A stretch of 64,000 bases of DNA from Candidatus Hadersleviella danica. Its GTDB lineage: Bacteria > Chloroflexota > Anaerolineae > Promineifilales > Promineifilaceae. The translations under genes and the position numbers were made by a program. Of this stretch, positions 8,946 through 17,116 are shown piece after piece. Position 1 is the stretch's first letter, and the number at the start of each line of letters is the position of its first letter. Below the pieces are notes generated by a model. The model saw only the letters and a list, made by a program, of their open reading frames with translations. It did not search any database and had not been told where the DNA came from. The stretch is from contig JADJSZ010000047.1 in NCBI GenBank assembly GCA_016711405.1, positions 1 to 64,000 of the forward strand, read 5' to 3'.

Positions 8946-9682
8946 ATGAAAAACCCATCCAAAATAGACCAACTCCTCGATTTACTGCTCGATTCGTTGC
9001 AGGAGCGGCAAGAGGCGCGGAAAGCAGGGCAGGCTGTCAGTCTGTCAGCCAGTCAGCGAGTCAGTCTGTCAGCCAGTCAGCTAGTCAGCCAGAAATGGCT
9101 AAAGCCGTTACTACGAACCAATCCGCAATCCAAAACCCAAAATCCAAAATCCAAAATCCCCCTGCTCTTCAGCCAAGCATCCAACTGGGGCAGATGATGG
9201 GCAAATTGGCGGCCGTGCTTCTCCTGCTCACCCTGCTCATCAACATCCCCATCAACCAATACGGCACCGCCCTTGCCCGCGCCATGCCCGACAAAGCCTC
9301 GCTGATTATCCGCAATGGGTTGCTTTTGAAGGGAAGCGGCGAGGATGTGTACATGCTCCAAGACAACCACCGCCGCTGGATTACGACGCTGGATGCGTTT
9401 ACCTATTACGGCCATAGTTGGGAGAATGTGCATGAGGTGGAAGATAGCTTTTTGGCTCAATTTCCCGAAGGCACGCCCATCTATTTGCTGATGAAGTGCC
9501 CCAACAGCCCCCATGTGTATGCCCTTGAAGATGGGCAAAAGCGGTGGGTGAAGGATATTCCCACCTTTCAGGCGATGGAGATGGTGTGGGAGGAAATCCA
9601 AATCTATGATTGCGGCTATTTGCGGGAGTTGCCCGATGGCCCGCCCATCCCGCCCGATGCAGGGGAGCCGCCACGGCCGTAA
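8946..9682 (+). CDS. Single-pass membrane protein with repeated W/Y-rich extracellular domain; repeat-invaded and frame-shifted
   Basis: ATG 8946 follows a strong AAGGAGG. The first 30 residues (IDQLLDLLLDSLQERQEARK) read in one frame; a repeat array (9041-9165) follows; the remainder, starting LGQMMGKLAAVLLLLTLL, reads in the next frame and includes a membrane helix and two imperfect copies of a motif (YMLQDNHRRWITTLDAF and YALEDGQKRWVKDIPTF, each followed by W-E and ending P-(E/D)-G). The motif resembles cell-wall-associated repeats of Gram-positive and Chloroflexota surface proteins. Either an array insertion plus indel broke one gene, or two genes are present; the first is favoured because the second part has no ribosome site. 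Confidence 0.6.
9041..9165 (+). repeat. Tandem word array inside the membrane-protein gene
   Basis: Three families in series: CAGTCTGTCAGCCAGTCAGC words, the stem phrase GGCTAAAGCCGTTACTACGA, then AATCCAAAATCCAAAATCC words. The frame of the host gene changes somewhere inside it. Confidence 0.85.
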
Positions 9683-9683
9683 A

Positions 9684-9757
9684 AGCCGTAGGCCGTAAGC
9701 CATAAGCCGTAAGCTCAGAACCCTAGCTTATGGCTTACGGCTTATAGCTTACGGCTT
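9684..9757. terminator. Long hairpin array between convergent genes
   Basis: Words TAAGCCATAAGCCGTAAGC are followed after a 12-base loop by the inverted words GCTTATGGCTTACGGCTTA. It lies between convergent genes and may terminate both, although a clear T-run is absent. Its right end encodes the last residues and stop of the HD protein. Same family at 36369-36405 and 38027-38100. Confidence 0.6.
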
Positions 9758-10419
9758 CCCCCCCCTAAATCGTGCCCATGCACTTCTTCCTCCAGTTCGT
9801 GCCACAGAGCGCGATAGCGACGCAAGCGTTCGGCCGCCGCCTTGCGAGCGGGTTCGGTGTGCATACTAGCCACCGTGCGCTCCTGCCAATTGGCCGTGTG
9901 CCCTAGCTCCAAAATCTCCACCATCTCGAGCGAACGACCTTGGGAGAGGCTATCGCCCAACCAATGAAAGACACCCGTTAACCCAATTTTGGTCAGCTTG
10001 TCCGCGTCCCACAGCACGGCCGCTTCTAAATTGGCCAGTGGCTCCTTGCGCCACAAACCCATATGCACCTCAATCGCTTTGGCCACGCGCTCAATCTTCT
10101 CGGGCGGGAAATCGGTTTTGGGCAAAATTTTGCGGGCTTGCTCCGCCCCTTTTTGGGGGTGCTTCTGCTTGGCGTTGTACTTGGCCACATCATGGAGCCA
10201 CGCGGCCGCTTCCACCACCTCCACATCTGCCCCTGTTAGTTCCGCCAGCCGCACAGCCAGTTTGACCACCGTTTGGACATGCTCCCAGCGGTAGTTAAAC
10301 GGGGGAAACGGGGTGCGGTAACGGCCGACAGCCTCCTCCTTTGTCGCTTTATACATCCGCTTGCGGACAATTTTGCGCCACTCTTTGGTTTTGTCAGCTT
10401 TGTTATCGGTTTTGGCCAT
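9742..10419 (-). CDS. HD-domain phosphohydrolase
   Basis: 225-residue soluble protein with a lysine-rich N-terminus. The metal-binding HD signature is visible: His near 47 (RWEHVQTV), His-Asp near 76-77 (AWLHDVAKY) and Asp near 138 (VLWDADKL). This layout fits the YfbR/YedJ-like family of nucleotide or small phosphate-ester hydrolases; the substrate is not predictable. The last residues (SRKL) come from the hairpin array at 9684-9757, suggesting the array replaced the original end. No convincing ribosome site precedes ATG 10419. Confidence 0.82.
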   Translation of the reverse strand: MAKTDNKADKTKEWRKIVRKRMYKATKEEAVGRYRTPFPPFNYRWEHVQTVVKLAVRLAELTGADVEVVEAAAWLHDVAKYNAKQKHPQKGAEQARKILPKTDFPPEKIERVAKAIEVHMGLWRKEPLANLEAAVLWDADKLTKIGLTGVFHWLGDSLSQGRSLEMVEILELGHTANWQERTVASMHTEPARKAAAERLRRYRALWHELEEEVHGHDLGGGSRKL

Positions 10420-10645
10420 GAGTTATTTCAGGAGTAAAAAGTAGAAAGTGAAAAGTCTATCTATGACCTACATCTTTTGTGTTTGAGAGAGAAAGCCAAA
10501 TTTTTATGGCAAAGGCGCAAAGATGCAAAGACGCAAAGGGTCTGCGGGTGCTTAACTCTAATGGAACAATCTGCCCGTCCCTAATCACCCAATCAGCTAT
10601 AATTCCCCCAAACCCACTCTTTTCCCATTTTTACAGGAGGCACGA

Positions 10646-12093
10646 ATGCAAAAACAACGCGAACATATCAAAGTGACCTACGCCACACTGGCCAGCCCTA
10701 ACCCGCTCTTGCACGAGTATTACGAAGAGGCGGTCGCCGAAACCCGCGCCCAGTTGGGGCAAACCCACCAGATGTACATCAACGGCCGTTGGGAACCCGC
10801 CGCCCAAACGTTCACCACCCACAGCCCCATCAACACCAATTGGGCAATGGGCACTTTTCAGGAAGGGGATTCGGCCGATGTTGACCGCGCCGTGGCCGCC
10901 GCCAAGGCCGCCTTCCCCGCATGGCGAGCCACCCCGTGGCAGGAGCGCGTCGCCCTGCTCCGCAAAGTAGCCGATTTGATTAGCGAGCGGCTGTTCGAGA
11001 TGGCCGCCATCAACAGCCTCGAAGTGGGCAAAAACAGGTTGGAAGCGATTGGCGACGTGGAGGAAGCGGCCGATTTCATCCGCTTTTACATCCAAAGCAT
11101 GGAAGAAAACGAGGGCTTTGCCCGCCCCACCTTGCGCGAAAGCGACAAACACAGCAACCGCAGTGTGCTCAAGCCCTATGGCGTGTGGGGGGTCATTGCC
11201 CCGTTCAACTTCCCCGTTGCCCTCTCAACAGGGCCAACGGCCGCCGCCCTGCTCACAGGCAACACCGTCGTCCTCAAGCCGGCCGAGGACACCCCGTTTG
11301 GCCCCACCCTGATTGCCCAATGTTTCCACGAAGCGGGCTTGCCCCCGGGCGTGTTCAACATGGTCACAGGTGGCGAAGTGCCGGGCAAGGCGTTGGTGGC
11401 GCACCCCGATGTGGCGGGCATCACCTTCACAGGGAGCTACGCCGTGGGCATGGCCATCTCCGCCCAGCCTTCACAGCCAAATTGCTGGAATTGGTGGAGG
11501 GCATTCGGGTGGGCGACCCCACCCAAAAAGAAAATTGGATGGGGCCAGTCATCAATCAGCGGGCGTTTGAGGCGTACCAAAAATATGCGGCCGATTTACA
11601 CGCCCACGGCAAGGTGCTGACAGGCGGCCGAGTGGTAGACGAAACGGGCTATTTTGTGGCTCCCACGGTGGTGGATGGCTTGCCGGCCGACCACAAACTG
11701 TGGCAACACGAAATGTTCTCCCCCATCGTCGTCCTCGATAGCTTTACCGATTTGGACGAGGCCATGCGCCGCGCCAACGATGTGCCCTTTGGGCTGACCG
11801 CTGGCTTTTACAGCGAAGACCAGCAAGAGCAACAATGGTTCTTAGACAACATCGAAGCAGGTGTGGTCTATGTGAATCGCGAGGCGGGGGCAACCACGGG
11901 GGCATGGCCCGGCTACCAGCCCTTTGGCGGCTGGAAAGGGAGTAGCACGACAGGTAAGGCGGCGGGTAGTTTCTACTACCTACAACAGTACATGCACGAG
12001 CAGAGCCAGACGATTGTGGGTAGGGAGGTGGTTTATTGGTGTATTGGTTTAGTAGTCTATTGGTGTAGTGCCAATACACGAATAGACTACTAA
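10646..12093 (+). pseudogene. Aldehyde dehydrogenase (RocA/P5C dehydrogenase-like) with internal deletion
   Basis: The start (AGGAGG, ATG 10646) and first 270 residues match NAD-dependent aldehyde dehydrogenases of the 1-pyrroline-5-carboxylate type: PYGVWGVIAPFNFP, VVLKPAEDTPFG and GITFTGSYAVG are intact. At about 11462 the sequence jumps to AFTAKLLELVEGIRVGDP in another frame and then runs correctly through FGGWKGSSTTGKAAGS. About 75-80 residues are missing, including the catalytic glutamate (E-M-G-G-K) and nucleophilic cysteine (G-Q-K-C) segments. If the assembly is right the enzyme is dead. The last residues come from the hairpin at 12034-12104. Confidence 0.8.
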
Positions 12094-12104
12094 ACCAATA
12101 CACG
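12034..12104. terminator. Large perfect hairpin after aldehyde dehydrogenase
   Basis: Arms of 21 bases at 12041-12061 and 12081-12101 are perfect inverted repeats built from words such as TATTGGTTTAGTAG. The stop codon of the upstream gene lies inside the second arm. It separates convergent genes and can serve as a bidirectional terminator. Confidence 0.65.
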
Positions 12105-12121
12105 ATTAGACCCAAACTGTT

Positions 12122-13153
12122 TTACTGCGTCGTCACATCGCGCCCCGGCCGCAACACTTTGCGGTAGCTTTGCGAACGTTCGGCCACGGACATGCCCGCT
12201 TTTTCATAGAGGCGCGTCGCCCCTGTCAGGCTGGCCGCATCTACGTGCAATTCCATGCGCGTAAAGCCCGCCGCTTGGAATGCCCGGAAGCTGTGGTGGA
12301 GCAGAGCCAAGCCCAACCCATGCCGCCGCCACGGCCGCAAAACGGCCAAATCCCCCACATATCCCCATGTCTTCACCCCTTGGGAGGAGGTAAAACAGAG
12401 AGAGATGCCCGCCAGTTGGTCGCCATCTATGGCCAAAAACCAGTTGTCGGGGTGGTAATCCTCGGCCGTGGCCACGAAATGTTCCCAACGCTTTAACAAC
12501 GATTCCAAGGGCTGAGCCACATGCCCCCAGTGGTCTTGGAACGCTTCTTCAAAGACAGCCACAATATCGCGCAGGCTGAATTGCTCTTGCACGGCCGTCC
12601 ACGGCCGTATTACCACCCCTTCCGGTAGGACAGGCGCGGGAATAGCCACATCAACAAAATCAATGCCCATGCGGAAAAAGTGGCGCACAAGCTCATACCC
12701 ACGGCCTTGGAGCAGTTTCAGTCCCGCATGATGGTGGTCGAGAACGCCACACTCGAAGCTTACCCGCAAATCTTCGGGCACTTCGGGCACTGTTTCTCGC
12801 GCTCGCGCCTCAATCCAATCATGCAGAGCCGTGGCCAAGCCCAGCCCTTCGTAATCGGGGTGGACACGGGCGAAAGCGTTCATCCGCACAGCGGGTTTAT
12901 TGATGTCCCATAATTCGGCGTAGCCCACGATGCGGTCCGCGGCCGTGGTAATGACACGCGCCGAGCGGGACAAATCAAAACCCACTTGTGTCCAGTCGGA
13001 GCGGATTTCGGTGGCCAAAAACGGCCGTTTGCCCGTCAACGGCTCTTGGCAATCATTCAACAACTCTTCCACGGCCTCAGCATCGGCCATCTCTACGTGG
13101 CGCATCTTAAATCCAACGGGCAGTGTAATAGGGGGGTGTTCTAAAACTAACAT
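12122..13153 (-). CDS. Tandem GNAT acetyltransferase (MshD-like)
   Basis: 343 residues with two GCN5-type acetyltransferase folds. The N-terminal half has FARVHPDYEGLGLATALHDW and the C-terminal half has RPWRRHGLGLALLHHSF, each an acetyl-CoA pyrophosphate loop (R/Q-x-x-G-x-G/A), followed by LYEKAGM. The arrangement resembles mycothiol synthase MshD, but a specific substrate cannot be inferred. AGGAGATAAATA precedes ATG 13153. A paralogue in the same orientation follows immediately upstream (13236-14275). Confidence 0.85.
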   Translation of the reverse strand: MLVLEHPPITLPVGFKMRHVEMADAEAVEELLNDCQEPLTGKRPFLATEIRSDWTQVGFDLSRSARVITTAADRIVGYAELWDINKPAVRMNAFARVHPDYEGLGLATALHDWIEARARETVPEVPEDLRVSFECGVLDHHHAGLKLLQGRGYELVRHFFRMGIDFVDVAIPAPVLPEGVVIRPWTAVQEQFSLRDIVAVFEEAFQDHWGHVAQPLESLLKRWEHFVATAEDYHPDNWFLAIDGDQLAGISLCFTSSQGVKTWGYVGDLAVLRPWRRHGLGLALLHHSFRAFQAAGFTRMELHVDAASLTGATRLYEKAGMSVAERSQSYRKVLRPGRDVTTQ

Positions 13154-13235
13154 TATTTATCTCCGAGAAGGGGGTGAACGGTAAAAAGTGAAAGGTGGGT
13201 ATTTCTCACTTTTCACTTTTTACTTCACTTCCCAC

Positions 13236-14275
13236 CTATTTCGTCATCATATCCCGCCCAGACCTCAAGACCATTTGGTAGCGGTCAGTGCGGTCCACCA
13301 CAGACATGCCTGCTTTTTCATAGAGCCGTGTCGCGCCCGTCAGACTGGCCCCATCCACATGCAATTCCATGCGGGTGTACCCTTTTTGTTGGAAGACATG
13401 GAAGCTGTGGAGGAGCAACGCCAAGCCAAGACCTGTGCGCCGCCACGGCCGTGGCACGCCCAGCGACCCCACATACCCACAAGTGGGCATATCTTGCGAC
13501 TGCAAATAACAGAGCGATACACCTGCCACGGCATTATTTTGGGTCGTATCCAAGGCGATGAAATAAGCCCACGGGTCAAAATACGGGTCATTTTGGAGCA
13601 TGTATTCCCATAGTTTCACCACCTCGTCCAGCGGTTCATCCACATGCCCCCAGTGGTCGCGGAACGAATCTTCCTTGGCCTCGACAATTTGGCGCAACGT
13701 CACGCTGTCCCCCAATTCGGCCCAGCTTTTAATGACAATGCCCTCGGGCAAAACCACTTCGGGCAAAACCTCGGGGAAATCCGCGCCCATGCGCCAGTAA
13801 AAACGCATATGTTCGTAGCCCAACCCCTGAAACAAATCATGGGCTGTCTCGTGGGTACTCAGGGCATTCACACTGAGGGTAACTTGGGCATCAGGCGGGA
13901 GGCGGCCGATGGTTTCCCGTGCCCGCACTCCCCCAGCGGTGAACGGTCGTGGCCCAGTCCCAACCCTTCATAATCTGGGTGAACCCGCGCAAACAGCCAC
14001 ATATTAATCGGGTTGGGCATACTGTCCCATATCAAGCCATACGCCACCACCTCCCCCGCTTCGTTTTCGACGATGCGCACGGAGTGGGCAATGTCGTAGC
14101 CCGGCTCTTGCCATTCGGAGCGTTCTTCTTCCACAGTGGATTCAGTGCGCCCTGTCAATTTCTTTTCCCAAATTTGGCGCAAAGCGACCACCGCTTCGAC
14201 ATCTTCGAGTTGCGCGGGCCTCATCAAAAAGCCCGCAGGCAAAGTTATTTCATTCAGTTCGAGTTCTTGAAACAT
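13236..14275 (-). CDS. Tandem GNAT acetyltransferase paralogue, one frameshift
   Basis: Close relative of the neighbouring 12122-13153 gene. The N-terminal half (start ATG 14275, ELELNEITLPAGFLMRP) ends in FARVHPDYEGLGLG; the reading then moves frame near 13935 to RARETIGRLPPDAQV and continues through RPWRRTGLGLALLLHSF and LYEKAGMSVVDRT. Comparison with the intact paralogue shows that only a base or two is missing or extra. The pair looks like a tandem duplication. The longer upstream frame begins in a repeat array and is not used. Confidence 0.8.
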
Positions 14276-14280
14276 GATAC

Positions 14281-14370
14281 CTCTACAGATAGAGAGGGGA
14301 GATAGAGATAGAGGAAACACGAAAACGTCGTCGTTCCAATTCCCCTCTATCTCTATCTCAAGCCTCTATC
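14281..14370. repeat. ATAGAG/CTCTAT hairpin array
   Basis: GATAGAGATAGAGG words are followed by their inverted counterpart CCTCTATCTCTATCTC, so the region can fold into a long stem. Same family at 22573-22600, 53338-53449 and 61669-61760. It sits between divergent genes. Confidence 0.8.
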
Positions 14371-14379
14371 TTTTTTCAA

Positions 14380-14408
14380 TTGAAACCCCACTTGCAGGCT
14401 GTTACAAT
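14380..14408 (+). promoter_or_regulatory. Candidate promoter of the VapBC-like operon
   Basis: TTGAAA (14380-14385), 17-base spacer, TACAAT (14403-14408), with AAGGAGG and ATG 14438 shortly downstream. Close to the sigma-70 consensus. Confidence 0.6.
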
Positions 14409-14437
14409 GAACAAAATCGTCAAGGAGGTGTTTAGGT

Positions 14438-14710
14438 ATGAATACCATCAAATTGCAAATTGAATTGCCTTTAGATATCTATTTGGCAGTTCAATCTTCC
14501 TCAGCCACACAAGCCGAAACCGAAGGGCAATACATTTTGTCGGCCATTCGCGCCCAGTTAAAGCAGACGCGCCCCGTTAAAACCGCCCCCACGTCTTCTC
14601 TGATTGGCCTCATGGCACACCAACCCGAAGTGATGGACGAGGTACTGGACGACATCATGCACATGCGGCAGACCATGCCTTGGCGTAGTGACGAGGACGG
14701 CCATGAATGA
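14438..14710 (+). CDS. Antitoxin-like protein of a VapBC-type pair
   Basis: 90 residues. The N-terminus (IKLQIELPLDIYLAV) looks like the DNA-binding strand-helix of a ribbon-helix-helix antitoxin and the acidic C-terminus (PWRSDEDGHE) could wrap the toxin. The strong ribosome site AAGGAGG and an upstream promoter are present. Its stop overlaps the PIN-toxin start by eight bases. The role as antitoxin is inferred from position and size. Confidence 0.7.
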   Translation: MNTIKLQIELPLDIYLAVQSSSATQAETEGQYILSAIRAQLKQTRPVKTAPTSSLIGLMAHQPEVMDEVLDDIMHMRQTMPWRSDEDGHE

Positions 14711-15131
14711 AGTCATTCTCGACACCGACATTCTTTCGGAAGTCCTTAAAGGGAAAGACAAGGCGGTTTATGAACAAGCAACTGCCTACCAAACGGCCGT
14801 CGGCCATCTAACCACCACAACGATTACCCTGATGGAAATCGTGTTCGGGTTGCAACGCCGACAACAACAGGAAGCGCTAACGGCCGTTCTCCGTTTTGTT
14901 AAACAAGGCAAACTCATCGCCCTGCCCTTCGACAACCGCTGTGCCATTTTAGCAGGAGAGCTATACGCAAAATTGGAAGGAACTGGGCAACGCATTGGAC
15001 AAGCCAACACGATGATAGCGGCCACGGCCGTTGTTTATCAGTTGCCCCTCATTACAGGCAACCAACGCCATTACCAGCGCATTGCTGGCCAAGGTTACAA
15101 CCTAACCATGAGCAACTGGCGTGAATCTTAA
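14703..15131 (+). CDS. vapC: PIN-domain toxin (VapC-like) with Asp-to-Asn change
   Basis: 142 residues, PIN endoribonuclease fold. The first acidic residues are in VILDTDILSEVL (Asp7, Asp9), and TLMEIVFGLQRR supplies the conserved glutamate. The third cluster normally reads G-x-x-D-x-x-I-A-A; here it is GQANTMIAA, with Asn in place of the metal-binding Asp, followed by LITGNQRHY. VapC enzymes cut tRNA or rRNA. ATG 14703 is chosen because it overlaps the antitoxin stop; an earlier in-frame start at 14688 adds five residues. The Asn could weaken catalysis or be a sequencing error. Confidence 0.85.
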   Translation: MNEVILDTDILSEVLKGKDKAVYEQATAYQTAVGHLTTTTITLMEIVFGLQRRQQQEALTAVLRFVKQGKLIALPFDNRCAILAGELYAKLEGTGQRIGQANTMIAATAVVYQLPLITGNQRHYQRIAGQGYNLTMSNWRES

Positions 15132-15154
15132 CGAGCAAACTTCGGAAGCAAGGC

Positions 15155-15187
15155 AGACCTGCGAGGTCTTTGAGACCTCGCAGGTCT
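15155..15187. terminator. Perfect 15-bp hairpin between convergent genes
   Basis: AGACCTGCGAGGTCT (15155-15169), three-base loop, AGACCTCGCAGGTCT (15173-15187). It lies between the VapC stop and the stop of the minus-strand ABC gene. A related AGACCTGCGCGGTCT word flanks the repeat near 62660-62800. Confidence 0.7.
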
Positions 15188-15198
15188 TGCACCACCAC

Positions 15199-17026
15199 CT
15201 ACACCGCCAGAGCCACCCCATTGTGCCCAAAGACATCTTTTTCCAACGCTTTTTCCCGTTCTTCCTTGAACTGTTTGGTATAAAGGTTGTAGTAATGCCC
15301 TCGTTTGCGGATGAGTTCAGCGTGTGTGCCAATTTCATCAATTTGCCCATCTTTTAAGACGAGAATGCGATCCGCCCGCTTGATGGTGGACAAGCGGTGA
15401 GCGATGATAAAGCTGGTACGGCCGCGCATCACCTTGTCCATCGCCTGCTGAATCAACGCCTCGGTCAGCGTGTCCACCGAACTCGTCGCCTCGTCCATAA
15501 TGAACAAATCGGGTTGCGCCAGCACCGCCCGCGCCAAACTGAGCAGTTGCTTTTGCCCGACGGAGAGCAACACACCCCCTTCACCAACCTCGGTGTCATA
15601 ACCCTTCTCGAGGGCGGTGATGAATTCGTGTGCCCCAACCATGTGGGCGGCGGCCACAATTTCCTCGTCGCTGGCCTCGAGACGGCCGTAGCGCAAATTC
15701 TCGCGCACCGTGCCCGAAAACAGGTGGGGGGTCTGCAACACCATCCCAATGCGGGACTGAATCGAGTGCAGGGTCAAGTCGGTGTAATCACGGCCGCCAA
15801 TGAGAATTTGCCCCTTGCGCGGCTCGTAAAAGCGGCACATCAGGTTCACAATGGTGGACTTACCCGCCCCTGTCGGGCCAACCAAGGCAATCGTCTCGCC
15901 CTGCTTCACCGTCAGGTTGAAATCCTTCAGCACGGGTTTGTTCTCTTCATAATAGAAGGTCACATTGTCGAAGACGATGTCCCCCTGAATATGAGGCACT
16001 TCGGTCGCATCTGCCTTGTTGGCAATCTCGGGTTCCATATCGAGGAGCGAGAAGATGCGTTCGGCCGAGGCGATGGACTGTTGCATACTGGCAAACACCC
16101 GCGCCATCTCCTGCACAGGCCAGAGCATGAAGGTGATGTAGGAGATAAACGCCTGAATCGTGCCGATACTCAACGCGCCCGCTTGGAACTCATAGCCGCC
16201 CAGCCACACCACCCCACCAATGGCAAAGGCCATGATGAGTTGCACGGCCGGCAAGAACAACGCCGAAAGCCACGCCGCTCGGAAGGAAGCCTTGTACATG
16301 TCCCCCGTCAACCCTTCAAATTCGCGCAGGTTTTCTTCTTCCCGCCGCAACGCCTTCACCACCCGCACCCCAGTGATGTTTTCGCTGTAGGAGCCAGTGA
16401 TTTTGGAGTTGAGCTTGCGCACTTTGCGGTATTCGCTCAGGATGCGCACCTCGAATTTGTGGGCGACGAAGACGAGGAGGGGAATCATCACGGCCGCAAT
16501 CAGCCCCAACTTCCAGTTGATAAGGAGCATAAAGATGAGGGCAATGACGATATTCGTCACCCCCACGTAATGTCGAGAAACCCCACGCCACCAACTCACC
16601 CACCCGTTGCGTGTCAGAGGTCATGCGCGACATGAGCCAACCGAGCGGGGTGCGGTCGTAGTAGGAGAAGGGCAGGGTTTGCAGGTGGTTAAAAATCCAC
16701 TTGCGCAGGTCATATTGCACACTTTGGCTCAGGTGGCCCGCACTAATGATGAACCCAAAGACCAACCCAGCCTGAACAATGCTCAACAACCCATACTGCA
16801 ACACCAAACTGTTCAGCCGATCCATGTTTTTGGCAATAATGCCTTCATCAATGATGAGCTTGCTGAGGTAGGTGAAGTAGGAGTCGAAGAACGAGACAAG
16901 GCTGATGAAGACCAAAAAGCCGACCATCAGCGGCCAACGGCGAAAGCCGAGCTTGGCCACCCGCCAGAGGGTGCCACCAGTGATATTGCTGGTAAATTCT
17001 TCTTCTTCAAAATGATTATCAGACAT
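15199..17026 (-). CDS. ABC exporter half-transporter, subunit with canonical ATP site (frameshifted)
   Basis: About 609 residues: six-helix exporter membrane domain, then nucleotide-binding domain. The start (ATG 17026, acidic N-terminus) reads to ELVAWGFSTLRG near 16575, where one or two indels shift to the frame containing GVTNIVIALIFMLL and the rest. Walker A is GPTGAGKS, Walker B LFIMDEATSSVDT with catalytic Glu, H-loop IIAHRLS. The signature is LSVGQ, not LSGGQ. The gene is co-directional with and downstream of the other half-transporter (17117-19021), indicating a heterodimeric multidrug or lipid exporter (BmrCD/TM287-288 type). Confidence 0.85.
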
Positions 17027-17035
17027 GATTTTTTA

Positions 17036-17115
17036 GCTTTTAGCTGTCAGCTATCAGCGGTCAACAGTCAGCTTTGGGGCTGACTAGCTGACTGGCTGAC
17101 GGGCTGACTAGCTAA
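17036..17115. repeat. Tandem word array between the two ABC genes
   Basis: TTTTAGCTTTTAGCTGTCAGC then GACTAGCTGACTGGCTGACG words. It separates the two exporter genes by about 90 bases. The stop of the upstream gene lies at its edge. Confidence 0.8.
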
Positions 17116-17116
17116 C

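Noticed and set aside
15397..16635. 412-codon plus-strand open frame
   Set aside because: Antisense shadow of the ABC exporter gene, whose motifs are unmistakable on the minus strand.
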